A DNA stretch of 64,000 nucleotides from Sporothrix humicola. Its lineage: Eukaryota > Ascomycota > Sordariomycetes > Ophiostomatales > Ophiostomataceae. The notes beneath the pieces were generated by a model. It was not told the origin of the DNA, did not search any database, and worked only from the letters and a program-made list of their open reading frames with translations. The position numbers were made by a program, and so were the translations under genes. Position 1 is the first letter of the stretch. The number at the start of each line of letters is the position of its first letter. Shown one piece after another: positions 9,905 to 18,982 of this stretch. The stretch spans positions 23,196 through 87,195 of the forward strand of contig WNYE01000124.1 of the NCBI GenBank assembly GCA_021396245.1, given 5' to 3'.

Positions 9905-11836
9905 TCACTGGATGACAAAGTCGTCGTAGTTGGGCTTGATCACCATCTTGTGGTAGTCGGCCGTGTGCCACGGCGCATTGACGCTCTGCCGTCCCAGCTC
10001 GTTGACGTAGTACGACGAGCCCTCGGACTCCCAGATCAGCTCCTTGCAGGCGGCGTCCAGGCGGGTCTGGTACTCGTCGTAGACGTCCTTCTTGGTGTCC
10101 ATGGACTTCTTGTCGCTCTCAATCAGGTTGACAATGCACTGGCTGATGTAGCGCATCCAGATCTCGCCCCATGAGTAGAAGGCGCCCGAGCGAGGCTGGT
10201 GGTTGGGGCCGTACAGACTGAAAAAGTTGGGGAAGCCGGGGATGGTCAGGCCCAGGTACGAGCGGGGGCCGTCCTTCTTCCACATGTCCTCCATGGTGAC
10301 GCCGTCGCGGCCGACATACTGGCAGGGCCAGAAGTACTTGCTGGTCTTGAAGCCGGTGCCAAGGATGACAACGTCCAATGGCCGCTCGACACCGTCCTCG
10401 GTCTTGAGGCCCGTCTTTGTGAAAGTGTCGATATTTTCGGTGACCAGCTCGACATTGTCACGGCGGAGCGTGTCGTAGAAACCGTTGTCGACGACCAGAC
10501 GACGAACCAAAGGGGCGTAGCTCGGGATCAGCTTCTCCTTGAGGCCCGGCTCGCCCTCGGACTTCTTCTCAATGTACTGAATCAGAGCCTTGCGCACCAG
10601 GTCGTTGCGCTCGTTGATGGTGCCGCCCTTGGCCTGCCACTCGCGGTCAAAGTTCTGCATGTACTGCAGCTGCTGCGTCGTGGTGTGGGCCGAGTAGCAG
10701 AACCAGTTCCAGTAGTAGGGCATGGTGTCAAAGACGTAGCGCACGGCGTCGTCGATCTTGGCCCTGTAGCCCTCCATGTTCATGATCCAGTTGGGCGTCC
10801 GCTGGTAGACGGTCAGTTTGCCAGCCTTGGCGGCGACGGCCGAGGCCAGCTGCGTGCCGGTCGAGCCCGTGCCGAGAAGAGCCACGTTCTTGCCCGTGAT
10901 GTCGACCGAGTGGTCCCACTTGGCCGTGTGGAAGACGGCGCCGCCAAAGTCCTTGAGGCCGGCAATGTCGGGCAGCTTGGGCGTAGAGAAGAGACCCGAG
11001 CCACTGACGACGGCGTTGGCGCGCACAACGTCCACCTTGCCGTCGGCATTCTTGATCTCCAGCTCCCACTCGCTGTCGGCCTCCTTCCAGACACAGCTGA
11101 CCACCTCGCGGTTGAACTTGAAGCGGTCGCGGAGGCTGAACTTCTCGACAACATAAGCCAGGTATTTCTGGGTCTCGCCGGCCGTGGCAAAGTACTCGGA
11201 CCAGGGGTAGCCCTTGATGAACTTGAACTGGAACAGGAAGCTGGAGACGTCCACACGGGCGTCGGGATACGTGTTCAGCAGCCACGTGCCGCCGACGTCG
11301 TGCTGCCGCTCAATCACCTCAAAGTTGATGCCGAGCCGCGAAAACTGCACGGCCGCCGCAATGCCGCTGATGCCGCCGCCAATGACCACCACCTTGAACT
11401 TGTCAATGACGCTCTGGGCCGGCTTCTTGCCCTCGGTCCAGTATGTGCTGCGCGGGAACTCGGTAAACGCCAGCTCCTCGTAGTCGTACTCAAACTCGCG
11501 GTCGTCGACTGGCTCGTCGCCAAAGACGTTGACCAGCTTGCGCGTCTCCTCCTTGTTGGGCGGTGGTGGCATCGGGTCGCTGGCCTTGCGCTTCCGGAGG
11601 TAGTTGAACGCCTTTTCCTTGAGGGCCGGCGTGTCTTCCTCTGACAGGACATGTGTGTACATGGCACCGCCACGCACGGCATGGCGCCGCGTCTTCATCT
11701 TGGCCAGGTCCTCATCACCCGTGACTTGTAGCAGAGCGAGGCGGAGGGCATTGAGGTTGGACTTGTTAATGGCCGAGCGGATGAACTCATCCGTCACCGG
11801 CGCCGTCGTGTCGGCAGGGGCATTGATGGAACCCAT
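9905..11836 (-). CDS. Type I Baeyer-Villiger monooxygenase 2 (HAPMO-like N-terminus)
   Basis: I start the protein at the ATG at 11836 (MGSINAP, 643 residues), because it has the same MGS start as BVMO 1 and the 33 in-frame codons upstream look unrelated to the family. The N-terminal helix region (FIRSAINKSNLNALRLALLQ, 19-38, followed by VTGDEDL) is typical of the 4-hydroxyacetophenone-monooxygenase-like group. The FAD loop is G153-G-G-I-S-G. The fingerprint is intact: F297-x-G299-x3-H303-x3-W307-D. A second nucleotide-binding motif (LLGTGSTGT) follows. It differs clearly from BVMO 1 in sequence, so the two probably take different ketones or act at different steps. It is convergent with hydrolase 1. 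Confidence 0.9.
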   Translation of the reverse strand: MGSINAPADTTAPVTDEFIRSAINKSNLNALRLALLQVTGDEDLAKMKTRRHAVRGGAMYTHVLSEEDTPALKEKAFNYLRKRKASDPMPPPPNKEETRKLVNVFGDEPVDDREFEYDYEELAFTEFPRSTYWTEGKKPAQSVIDKFKVVVIGGGISGIAAAVQFSRLGINFEVIERQHDVGGTWLLNTYPDARVDVSSFLFQFKFIKGYPWSEYFATAGETQKYLAYVVEKFSLRDRFKFNREVVSCVWKEADSEWELEIKNADGKVDVVRANAVVSGSGLFSTPKLPDIAGLKDFGGAVFHTAKWDHSVDITGKNVALLGTGSTGTQLASAVAAKAGKLTVYQRTPNWIMNMEGYRAKIDDAVRYVFDTMPYYWNWFCYSAHTTTQQLQYMQNFDREWQAKGGTINERNDLVRKALIQYIEKKSEGEPGLKEKLIPSYAPLVRRLVVDNGFYDTLRRDNVELVTENIDTFTKTGLKTEDGVERPLDVVILGTGFKTSKYFWPCQYVGRDGVTMEDMWKKDGPRSYLGLTIPGFPNFFSLYGPNHQPRSGAFYSWGEIWMRYISQCIVNLIESDKKSMDTKKDVYDEYQTRLDAACKELIWESEGSSYYVNELGRQSVNAPWHTADYHKMVIKPNYDDFVIQ

Positions 11837-12346
11837 GATGTGTGGTGGGTTGTTGTGGATGGCTGCAATAATCAAACAGAACGTGGATGTAAAAGTGTAA
11901 GGTTGGAGAGCTGTGGTTACTCCGTTTGTTGACAATGTTGATTATATCGGAGATGCTCTATTTTATTTGATTTTCAGGTGCCCCTTCTCGCGTTCGCGCT
12001 TTACAACAGTCCGCCTACGATTTTCATTTTAGATCATAAATAGACTCTCTCTGAGCAATTGCGTTGTCTGTATCATGACGCTACCTCGGGCCGGCGATCA
12101 ATACCATTTCGAAGAGACCGAATTGGTGCATTTTGGTGTATTTGGAGGGACGGAGAGGGACAACGAGAAACGCGCTAAAATGTTCCTGCTAGGTGTAAGT
12201 GGTGAGGTGTCAAAGACAACAAACAGTAGCCAAGAGACACACCTCAAACTGTCATCAGCCCAAAGCAATAAAAGAATAAAATAAATCGCGACACAAAAAA
12301 GACGATAAAGAATCAAATGACAAATGGGCACACTCCCATCGAACCA

Positions 12347-12375
12347 TGTTCACCCCAGAATGTTCACCCCAGAAA
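12347..12375. repeat. Short tandem duplication with CCCCAGA core
   Basis: The unit ATGTTCACCCCAGA occurs twice head-to-tail. A further CCCCAG pair follows at about 12411-12421. CCCCAG is the reverse complement of CTGGGG, which fits the CreA consensus SYGGRG. Confidence 0.7.
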
Positions 12376-12449
12376 AAGGCAGCTCGATTCCTTCAGTGGA
12401 GGTGATGCCCCAGACTGCCCCAGTGTAGCCTAAGAACCTTAGAACCTAA

Positions 12450-12499
12450 CCGAGGCGTGCTCCCTCCACTGTAAGTACAGTCTTTGTTAGCACCCTCGG
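12450..12499. promoter_or_regulatory. Inverted pair of FarA/CTF1-type sites upstream of BVMO 2
   Basis: CCGAGG at 12450-12455 and CCTCGG at 12494-12499 point in opposite orientations, about 0.6 kb upstream of the BVMO 2 start codon. Binding is inferred only from the known core of the regulator family. Confidence 0.5.
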
Positions 12500-13477
12500 C
12501 TTCATTATTCCAACGAGCATAAATACCGTTGATAAAAATGAACACGGTATATGGTCTGATAATGGGGGAAATAGTACACATATTGCACGATTTTTATGAA
12601 TATCGACGGATTCTGAACGTCCCGTGAACAATGGCTCGACGAAGTGGCTTGAAATATTCTGTGACTTGAGGTTATGAAAATGAGAGGCACAAACCACTGG
12701 CCGTAATGTCTAAATTAGGCACAACATAACACTTCCACCATTACCAAAAACAACCAAATAGACAATCAAGGCCGGCTCATGCACCGACCGCTTCTGGCCA
12801 CACCGGGACACTGGAGATGGAACAGTTCTGGAGACATCCCATAACATGATTGTGTCCCGGTCGATGCATTTGACTTCTCCCATAGAGCTCAAAGATGCGA
12901 CGTTGTGACATACACAGAAGCCCAGTCTTCAGGGACCATTTTCTTGGACATATGGTGTAAACCTGTGCTCACAAAGCTAACCCCGCGGCCACCCTTTTCT
13001 ACTTTTACACGGCGGAGGGTTTGTTCTGGGGTCACCGGCCAGCCACCGAAAACTAGCGGCACAGTGGGCCAACTTACACTCGGACAACTGATATCCTCCA
13101 AGGCGATGCATGAACTTAAGAAGAGAGTGGACGGGGGCGGGGGGTTTGTCAAGGAGGCTAGGCTAGAGACTACCAAGGATACACAGTATGCATCCCTTGT
13201 GGATTTAATTTCTGGCAAAGTTAAGTAAGTACATCTCAAGTTCAGGAGTTCAGGCTGCAACCTTTCTCAGCAGCAGGTCACGTTGGTTGCATAATCTTTT
13301 ATTGGCAAAGCAATGAGTGCGTATTATGTGAAATGCTTATTTTTACTAAAGATAACATATACATTCTTATTGTACTGTATATATAGCAGTAAAACAATTT
13401 TTATGTGCAACATAAGAGACCATATGGGCTGATGCTATCTATTTGATCTGAATCGACTACCTACAACACCTAATGTC

Positions 13478-14812
13478 TTACATTTTGTGACGAGCGCCCT
13501 GTGCCTCGACCTCCTTAGCCGTTCTAACACGTTTCAAGGCTGCATCGAGCGACGTCTTGGTCTTGGAGAAGTAGCGGTGGCTGAACTCACTGCTGGCCTG
13601 GCCGCTGATGGTTCTCGCCTGGATGCCGTGGCTGATGGTGCCGCTGCGAATGTACTGGAAAATGGCGCCAATCTGCCAGTCTCTGCCGCCGCCGTCTTTG
13701 CGCAGGTCGAAGCCGACGTTTTCAGCGTAGCGGTCTAGCAGCTCGTCCGGGTTGGGCATGCCGCTCTTGGCACGGTTTTCGGGGCGGTAGGGCGATGCAC
13801 TGATCTTGGGGTCAGATTCTGTGGCAGTGGCCACCTTGATGTAGTCGTCAAAGAAGGGGCTCGTGAAGAAAATGACGTCCATTAGCGGGTGGCCAATTGT
13901 TGACAATTCCCAATCCAGAATGGCAATGACTCGCGGCTCGGTCGGGTGCAGGATCAGGTTGTCAAACTTGAAGTCGCCGTGGACAATCGACGAACGCTCG
14001 CCTGGGAGATGGCCGCGGATGTAGTCCATGACCTCGTCGTACTTTTCGTGCGCACGACCGAGCGGCTTGCCGGTCTTGATGTCTTTGACTTGCGCCTGCT
14101 GGGCCTCGATACGGCTCCACGTGTTGCAGTGGCGGGCATAGAAGCCGTTCTTCTTTCCGTAGCCCTGCAGTCCGATGGCATCTGGGTCGAGAGAATGCAG
14201 CCACGCCAACGTGTCGACGGCAGAGAGCCATCTAAGTTACAGGGTTAGCTATGTTTCTTCACCTTTCATTGTCTCTGATTTCAACTCACGCTTTCCGTCT
14301 GTCTTCTGGTGACAGTTCAGGCATGTCGACATCGGTAATGATCCGACCCTTGACGAACTGCATGATCTGTGGAGGTGTTAAAAATGAAAGGAAGCTCTCA
14401 CATTACGGCATAACTCACGTAAAACTGCGTTCCAATGATGGACGTGTCCATGCAAAGGACATAGACTTTGGGTACTGGGAATCCCTCCACCGAGCCCAGC
14501 GCCTGGAGGACTTTGAATTCTCTGTCGATTCGATGCGCCACAGGGCTAATGGCCACTCCATCTGGCTTCTTTCTGAGCACGAATCTTGTTCCTCTATCCA
14601 GGTACGAAAATTAGTATGGAATTCTGTGATCATTCTGAATGTCACAGGGCAACTCACGCAGCATCGTCAACAAAGTATGTAGGATTGCTCTGGCCATAGC
14701 CAATCTTTGTCGTGACAACAGGAAGCTTCAAGCCCGGGATCGTGCCTGACCGTTCAAGATATCTCCCAAGCGCACCATCGTCTAGATTGTGACGGGTTGT
14801 CGAGGGTGCCAT
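13478..14812 (-). CDS. APH-fold kinase of the ACAD10/11 (LvaA-like) type
   Basis: There are four exons: 14812-14658, 14593-14419, 14366-14290 and 14231-13478, joined in frame to give 386 residues. The donors are GTGAG and the acceptors end in AG. The join restores GTRFVLRKKPDG and then GRIITDVDMPELSPEDRRKA, both typical of the phosphotransferase domain of ACAD10/ACAD11. The catalytic loop is H220-G-D222-F-K-F-D-N227, and the metal-binding Asp is D242-W-E. Known relatives phosphorylate the hydroxyl of 4-hydroxyacyl-CoA (LvaA; mammalian ACAD10/11). The gene is head-to-head with an acyl-CoA dehydrogenase, the partner domain in the animal fusions. I infer 4- or 5-hydroxyacyl-CoA kinase activity. 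The C-terminus is HKM, only weakly PTS1-like. Confidence 0.88.
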
Positions 14813-15336
14813 ATTGAGGGCGAATGTGGTGATAAGGAAGAGGTGAGACAGCGGCGTAACAAAGAAACAAGTGCACCTCAATCAATGAGATCGAAAGACC
14901 TGTCGTGATTTAAACGTGCAACGATCGGCTTGAGTCGGTTGATATGCAATATCAAATCACGACGATAAATGATTGAACCGATAGATGCCAACAAAAATTA
15001 AAAGAGACTGAGCTCCAGCTCCAGCATGCATGGTGACTAAGATCGGTAGGCACACTTGCCGCGCCCGTGGTGTTGATGGCCGAGGTCCTCGCTCGGCCAC
15101 TTACACGGAAAGCGGGTCTAATCCTCCAACCAACCAATCAAATCGCCAAATTGACACCAGACTTGGCAACATCATGTCTCCACGAGACTCCAACCCCCAA
15201 GGACTCCAACCAACTCCAAAAGAAAATATGAAATAAAAGCAACAAGGTCGGTGAGATACATCAAGCTCAACATCATCAAAGGTCCACATCCTCTACAGCT
15301 CGACACCAGTCCAACATACTGCCACCCGCTCTCAAT
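14813..15336. promoter_or_regulatory. Divergent promoter region, kinase / acyl-CoA dehydrogenase
   Basis: This 524-bp bidirectional region contains CCGAGG at 15080-15085. It is the most compact divergent pair in the cluster, so one element could control both genes. Confidence 0.6.
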
Positions 15337-16710
15337 ATGAATTTCGAGCTCCCAGAGGACGTGCAGGGCTTTCTGGCCCGGATCGACAAGTTTATCAACG
15401 ACACGATCCTGCCGCTGCAGCACAAGGACGACAACAACCGCTTCTTCGACTACCGCCGCGAGGCGTCGCGTACCGACTGGGACAACAATGGCCTACCCAA
15501 CAAAGACTGGGAGGTGCTTCTGCGCAAGACCAAGAACCTGGCCAACGAGGCCGGCTTCTACAGCTTTGCCGTGCCTCCCGAGTACGGCGGTTCCGGTAGC
15601 AAGTCGCTGAACCTGCACATGTGCGCCGTGCGCTACCACCTGACGTCTCATCCTGTCTATGGCGGCGGCGTCAGCTTGGCCAACGACCTGCAGAGCGAGC
15701 ACAGCATCGTGGGCAACATTCCGTTCATTATCCTGATTTACCATTACGGCACGCAGGAGCAGAAGGACACTCTGATCCCGGCGGCCATCCGTGGCGAGTG
15801 CAAGGCCACCTTTGGTCTTACGGAAATCAACCACGGCTCTGATGCCACGCACATGGAGACGACAGCCAAGCAGATCACGCTGCCCAACGGCGACCCTGGC
15901 TACGAGATCGAGGGCAATAAGAAGTGGCAGTCGGGCATGCACCACGCCAAGTTCCTGACCATCTTTGCGCGGACATCGGGCAAGGCTGGCGATGCACGTG
16001 GCATTACTGCGTTTTTGGTTCCCAGAGAGACACCCGGCGTCGAGGTTCTGTCTTACGAATGGACACTGAACATGCCGACGGATCACGCTACTGTCCTCCT
16101 CAAAAAAGTCCGTGTTCCGGCATCGGCAGTCTTGGGTCCTGTCGAGAACGGCCTGGCTATTGCCCAGTCCTTCACACACGAGAACCGCATCCGTCAGGCA
16201 GCCGCAAGCTGTGGTGCTGCTCGTTACTGCATCGACCGCAGCGTCGAGTATGCCAACCGCCGCATGGTCTTTGGCAAGCCGCTCTCGAAAAACCAGGCCA
16301 TCCAGTGGCCGCTGGTCGAGCTGTCGACGCAGGCCGAGATGCTGCGTCTGTTGATTTTGCGTACAGCCGTCGAGATGGACAAGGTCGATGCTGAGGCCAA
16401 GTCTGCCGGCCAGCCGCCATGGGTCGCCATTGAGAAGCGTCTGGGCCACAAGATCGGCATGTGCAATTATTACGCTGCCCGTCTGGCCTGTCAGGCGGCC
16501 GACCGCGCCATGCAGATTCACGGCGGCGACGGCTACTCGAGACACTATCCCTTTGAGCACATTTGGCGCCATTTCCGCCGCTACCGGATTACAGAGGGTA
16601 GCGAGGAAGTCCAGATCCGCAAGGTGGCCGCCTACCTGTTTGGTTACAAGAACACGGGCGAGAACGTCAAGGCAGCAGCTAAAAAGTCACAGCTGGATGG
16701 CAAGTTGTAG
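15337..16710 (+). CDS. Acyl-CoA dehydrogenase, ACAD10/11 (LvaC-like) type
   Basis: This is a single-exon protein of 457 residues, a usual length for the family plus a short tail. Family signatures are the FAD/substrate loop FGLTEINHGSDATHME (about residues 164-179) and the C-terminal MQIHGGDGYSRHYPFE followed by RYRITEGSEEVQIRK. ACADs normally desaturate acyl-CoA. The ACAD10/11/LvaC branch instead completes removal of a 4-phosphate to give an enoyl-CoA. The assignment to this branch rests on general resemblance and on the head-to-head APH kinase. The C-terminus is GKL, at best a weak PTS1, so peroxisomal or mitochondrial location is open. A plain branched-chain acyl-CoA dehydrogenase is the alternative. 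Confidence 0.88.
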   Translation: MNFELPEDVQGFLARIDKFINDTILPLQHKDDNNRFFDYRREASRTDWDNNGLPNKDWEVLLRKTKNLANEAGFYSFAVPPEYGGSGSKSLNLHMCAVRYHLTSHPVYGGGVSLANDLQSEHSIVGNIPFIILIYHYGTQEQKDTLIPAAIRGECKATFGLTEINHGSDATHMETTAKQITLPNGDPGYEIEGNKKWQSGMHHAKFLTIFARTSGKAGDARGITAFLVPRETPGVEVLSYEWTLNMPTDHATVLLKKVRVPASAVLGPVENGLAIAQSFTHENRIRQAAASCGAARYCIDRSVEYANRRMVFGKPLSKNQAIQWPLVELSTQAEMLRLLILRTAVEMDKVDAEAKSAGQPPWVAIEKRLGHKIGMCNYYAARLACQAADRAMQIHGGDGYSRHYPFEHIWRHFRRYRITEGSEEVQIRKVAAYLFGYKNTGENVKAAAKKSQLDGKL

Positions 16711-17204
16711 AGGTGGAGGCGCTGTAGAGAAAAAAATGGCCGCTGTATTTTAGTCTATCTAGCCGTGCGAATCCTTTCATAGCTTTCATTTGGTCGTTTA
16801 GGTAGTATTTCATTTTAGTCTGTCTTCCACAATACGCACTTTCCGATTCATTACAAAATGACTGACTGAACATGCCATCGTCATTTTTGAGTTCACAATA
16901 AGTCCTCCTGAACCGTGTCAAATGATGCGAGAAAAATCGAAAGTGTGTGTGCTACAAATGCTAGGATAGCTGCTGTGGAGTGGTTTGGTTCCCCAGAAAC
17001 CCCAGACGCCGAGGGGCATTTCACCCCAAAATTCGGGCCTCGGGCGGTGGCATGCTGGGAACCCCCCAAAGACAGCGCTAATGCATCGACAGAAGAAAGA
17101 TATGGATGTAAAGGGCCGTGACGACAATGGCATCTAAAGTTCACGATTCAAAACATTTGTGAAATCTTTTTCTTAACAATATCGTTATAGCTCACCACAC
17201 TACA
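16711..17204. promoter_or_regulatory. Promoter region of hydrolase 2
   Basis: CCGAGG at 17009-17014 and CCTCGG at 17038-17043 form an inverted pair about 165-195 bases before the ATG at 17205. CCCCAG elements at about 16992-17004 fit CreA sites. No gene is seen in the rest. Confidence 0.6.
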
Positions 17205-18167
17205 ATGGCTCTTCACTACGACCCCGAATGGCACGCACAGGCCGGCCCCAGTCTGGAGGGCCAGGCCGAAGTCCTCCCCGTCGGCGATGTGGCCACGAGA
17301 CGGAGCCGGTTTGCGGCGCTGTTTGCCCGCTATGAGTTCAAGACGCCAGAAGACATTGAGGTGACGATCCACAAAGTTCCGGCCGAGGACGGCCACATTA
17401 TCGAGCTCTACCAGATCTCGCCCAAGGAGCCGAGAAAGTCAGAAGGCGGCAGAGGCACGCCCGCGGCGCTTCACATCCACGGCGGTGGCTTCATCTCAGT
17501 CAACGTGAAGAACGTCCTGGGCTCTCTTGTGCCATTTGTCCGCGAGACCAAAGTTCCGTTCTTCTCGGTCGAGTACAGATGGGCGCCAGAGTATCCCTAC
17601 CCAACACCGATGGAGGACTGCTGGACAGCCCTCAAATATCTCCAGGCCAATGCCACCAAATTTGGAGTCGATCCCAGTCGCATTGCAGCGATGGGCGAGA
17701 GCGCAGGCGGCGGTCTTGCCGCCGGCCTTGTCCTCTTGGCCCGCGAGCGCCAGCTGTCTCCGCCACTGGCCAAACAGATCCTCATCTACCCGATGCTCGA
17801 CGACCGCACCGACAAAGACCCGACCGGCAACATGGCCGTTTTCAGTTTGAACGACGTCTACACGGGATGGCAGGCCTACCTGGGCAAGGATTACAGAAAC
17901 AAGGATGTTTCGCCGGTGGCAGTGCCAGCGCGCGTGACAGACGTCAGCGGACTGCCCGAGACGTACCTGGACGTCGGACAGCTGGATTTGTTCATGGCCG
18001 AGAATCTGGCATATGTCAACCAGTTCCTTGGAGCCAACATCCAGACGGAGTTCCATGTCTACCCGGGCGTGATTCATGCCTTCCAACGGTGGTCGCCAGA
18101 TGCACGGGTTGTCAAGCAGGCATTTGAGAACCGGTCTCGGGCGATTGCCATGCTCTGGAGCAAGTGA
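17205..18167 (+). CDS. HSL-family alpha/beta hydrolase 2 (esterase/lactonase-like)
   Basis: This is an intronless protein of 320 residues with the same architecture as hydrolase 1. The oxyanion hole is H92-G-G-G, the nucleophile elbow is G-E-S166-A-G-G-G, and the triad is completed by D261 (GQLDLFMAEN) and H291 (GVIHAFQ). There is no signal peptide, so it is probably cytosolic. It follows the acyl-CoA dehydrogenase on the same strand but has its own promoter region with an inverted CCTCGG pair. The two paralogues differ around the acyl-binding segment after HGGG (FISV against MVLG), which may reflect different lactone or ester substrates (inference). Confidence 0.9.
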   Translation: MALHYDPEWHAQAGPSLEGQAEVLPVGDVATRRSRFAALFARYEFKTPEDIEVTIHKVPAEDGHIIELYQISPKEPRKSEGGRGTPAALHIHGGGFISVNVKNVLGSLVPFVRETKVPFFSVEYRWAPEYPYPTPMEDCWTALKYLQANATKFGVDPSRIAAMGESAGGGLAAGLVLLARERQLSPPLAKQILIYPMLDDRTDKDPTGNMAVFSLNDVYTGWQAYLGKDYRNKDVSPVAVPARVTDVSGLPETYLDVGQLDLFMAENLAYVNQFLGANIQTEFHVYPGVIHAFQRWSPDARVVKQAFENRSRAIAMLWSK

Positions 18168-18982
18168 GGGGGCATTGATCTGGGATTACTCTACGATATC
18201 ATCTAGCCCAATAACTTGAGATAAAATAAATAATTATCACCAATAAGCTCTGCAAGTCTTTTGACACTGTATCAATTGTTCTCAAGAAGAATATCAACAC
18301 TTTGACCGAAAAGATTGCTCACTGGTTTCTGAAAAAAATCAGTCTGGCACATTCGCTCTTGTGATCAGCAAAAGGACTTTGCCGCTAGTGGGTGTTAGTG
18401 GACAAACTCCTTCAGCATGCTTCTACAGACAGCGAGTCGAACTCAGCGGAACATTGTCAGCCTACACTTCTCATTTCCATGCATGCTGCGCTTCAAATAC
18501 ACTTGGTTAAACAACCAGACAAACAATTTATATAATAAAAGTCCCTTTCAATGCAATGCATAAGCTTGAAAACGTACGATGTTGACTTTAGACATCAACG
18601 GGTGCACAATTGCGGACGTTACCGAGGTGTCTAGCGTGGCGGCCTCGGGGCGTGTCCAGCGGCGGCTTTGGTGAGACTTTGTATTTGCTTGTCACGAGGA
18701 GGTCTTAAATGTTCACTTCACATCGTTTAAGCGCGAAATCGGAAGCTGGCACGCATGAAACTCGGATGTTATCAAATCCGGTGTATTGGTGATGGTAAAG
18801 TATACCCAAAATAAGGAATTGGAAAAGATCGTACAAAAGTTATGAAAAACCTTTAAGGGAAAAATAAATGGCATGCAGAAGAGGAACACAAGTTATATTT
18901 GTGAAAACTAGAACTGTATTGTTTCCAAGTAAAAATAAATAAAAAATAAAGTGTGCGGTGCAATTCTAGGAACAATTTCTAT
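18168..18982. other. Convergent intergenic region with a close CCGAGG/CCTCGG pair
   Basis: It lies between the 3' ends of hydrolase 2 and the acyl-CoA synthetase. No coding gene is seen. CCGAGG at 18622-18627 and CCTCGG at 18643-18648 lie 15 bases apart in inverted orientation, the tightest such pair in the window, yet no start codon of a known gene is near. Confidence 0.5.

Larger units (their letters stand above)
11837..13477. promoter_or_regulatory. Promoter region of BVMO 2 and intergenic DNA
   Basis: No convincing gene is seen; the opposing frames near 12889-13260 carry no family signature. CCTCGG-type sites are at 12084-12089, 12450-12455 (CCGAGG) and 12494-12499 (CCTCGG); the last two form an inverted pair. 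CCCCAG elements fitting the CreA consensus cluster at about 12355-12421. The right end is the 3' flank of the kinase. Confidence 0.5.

Noticed and set aside
12889..13260. Opposing frames of 107 and 123 codons
   Set aside because: Both strands are open over the same stretch and neither shows a domain.
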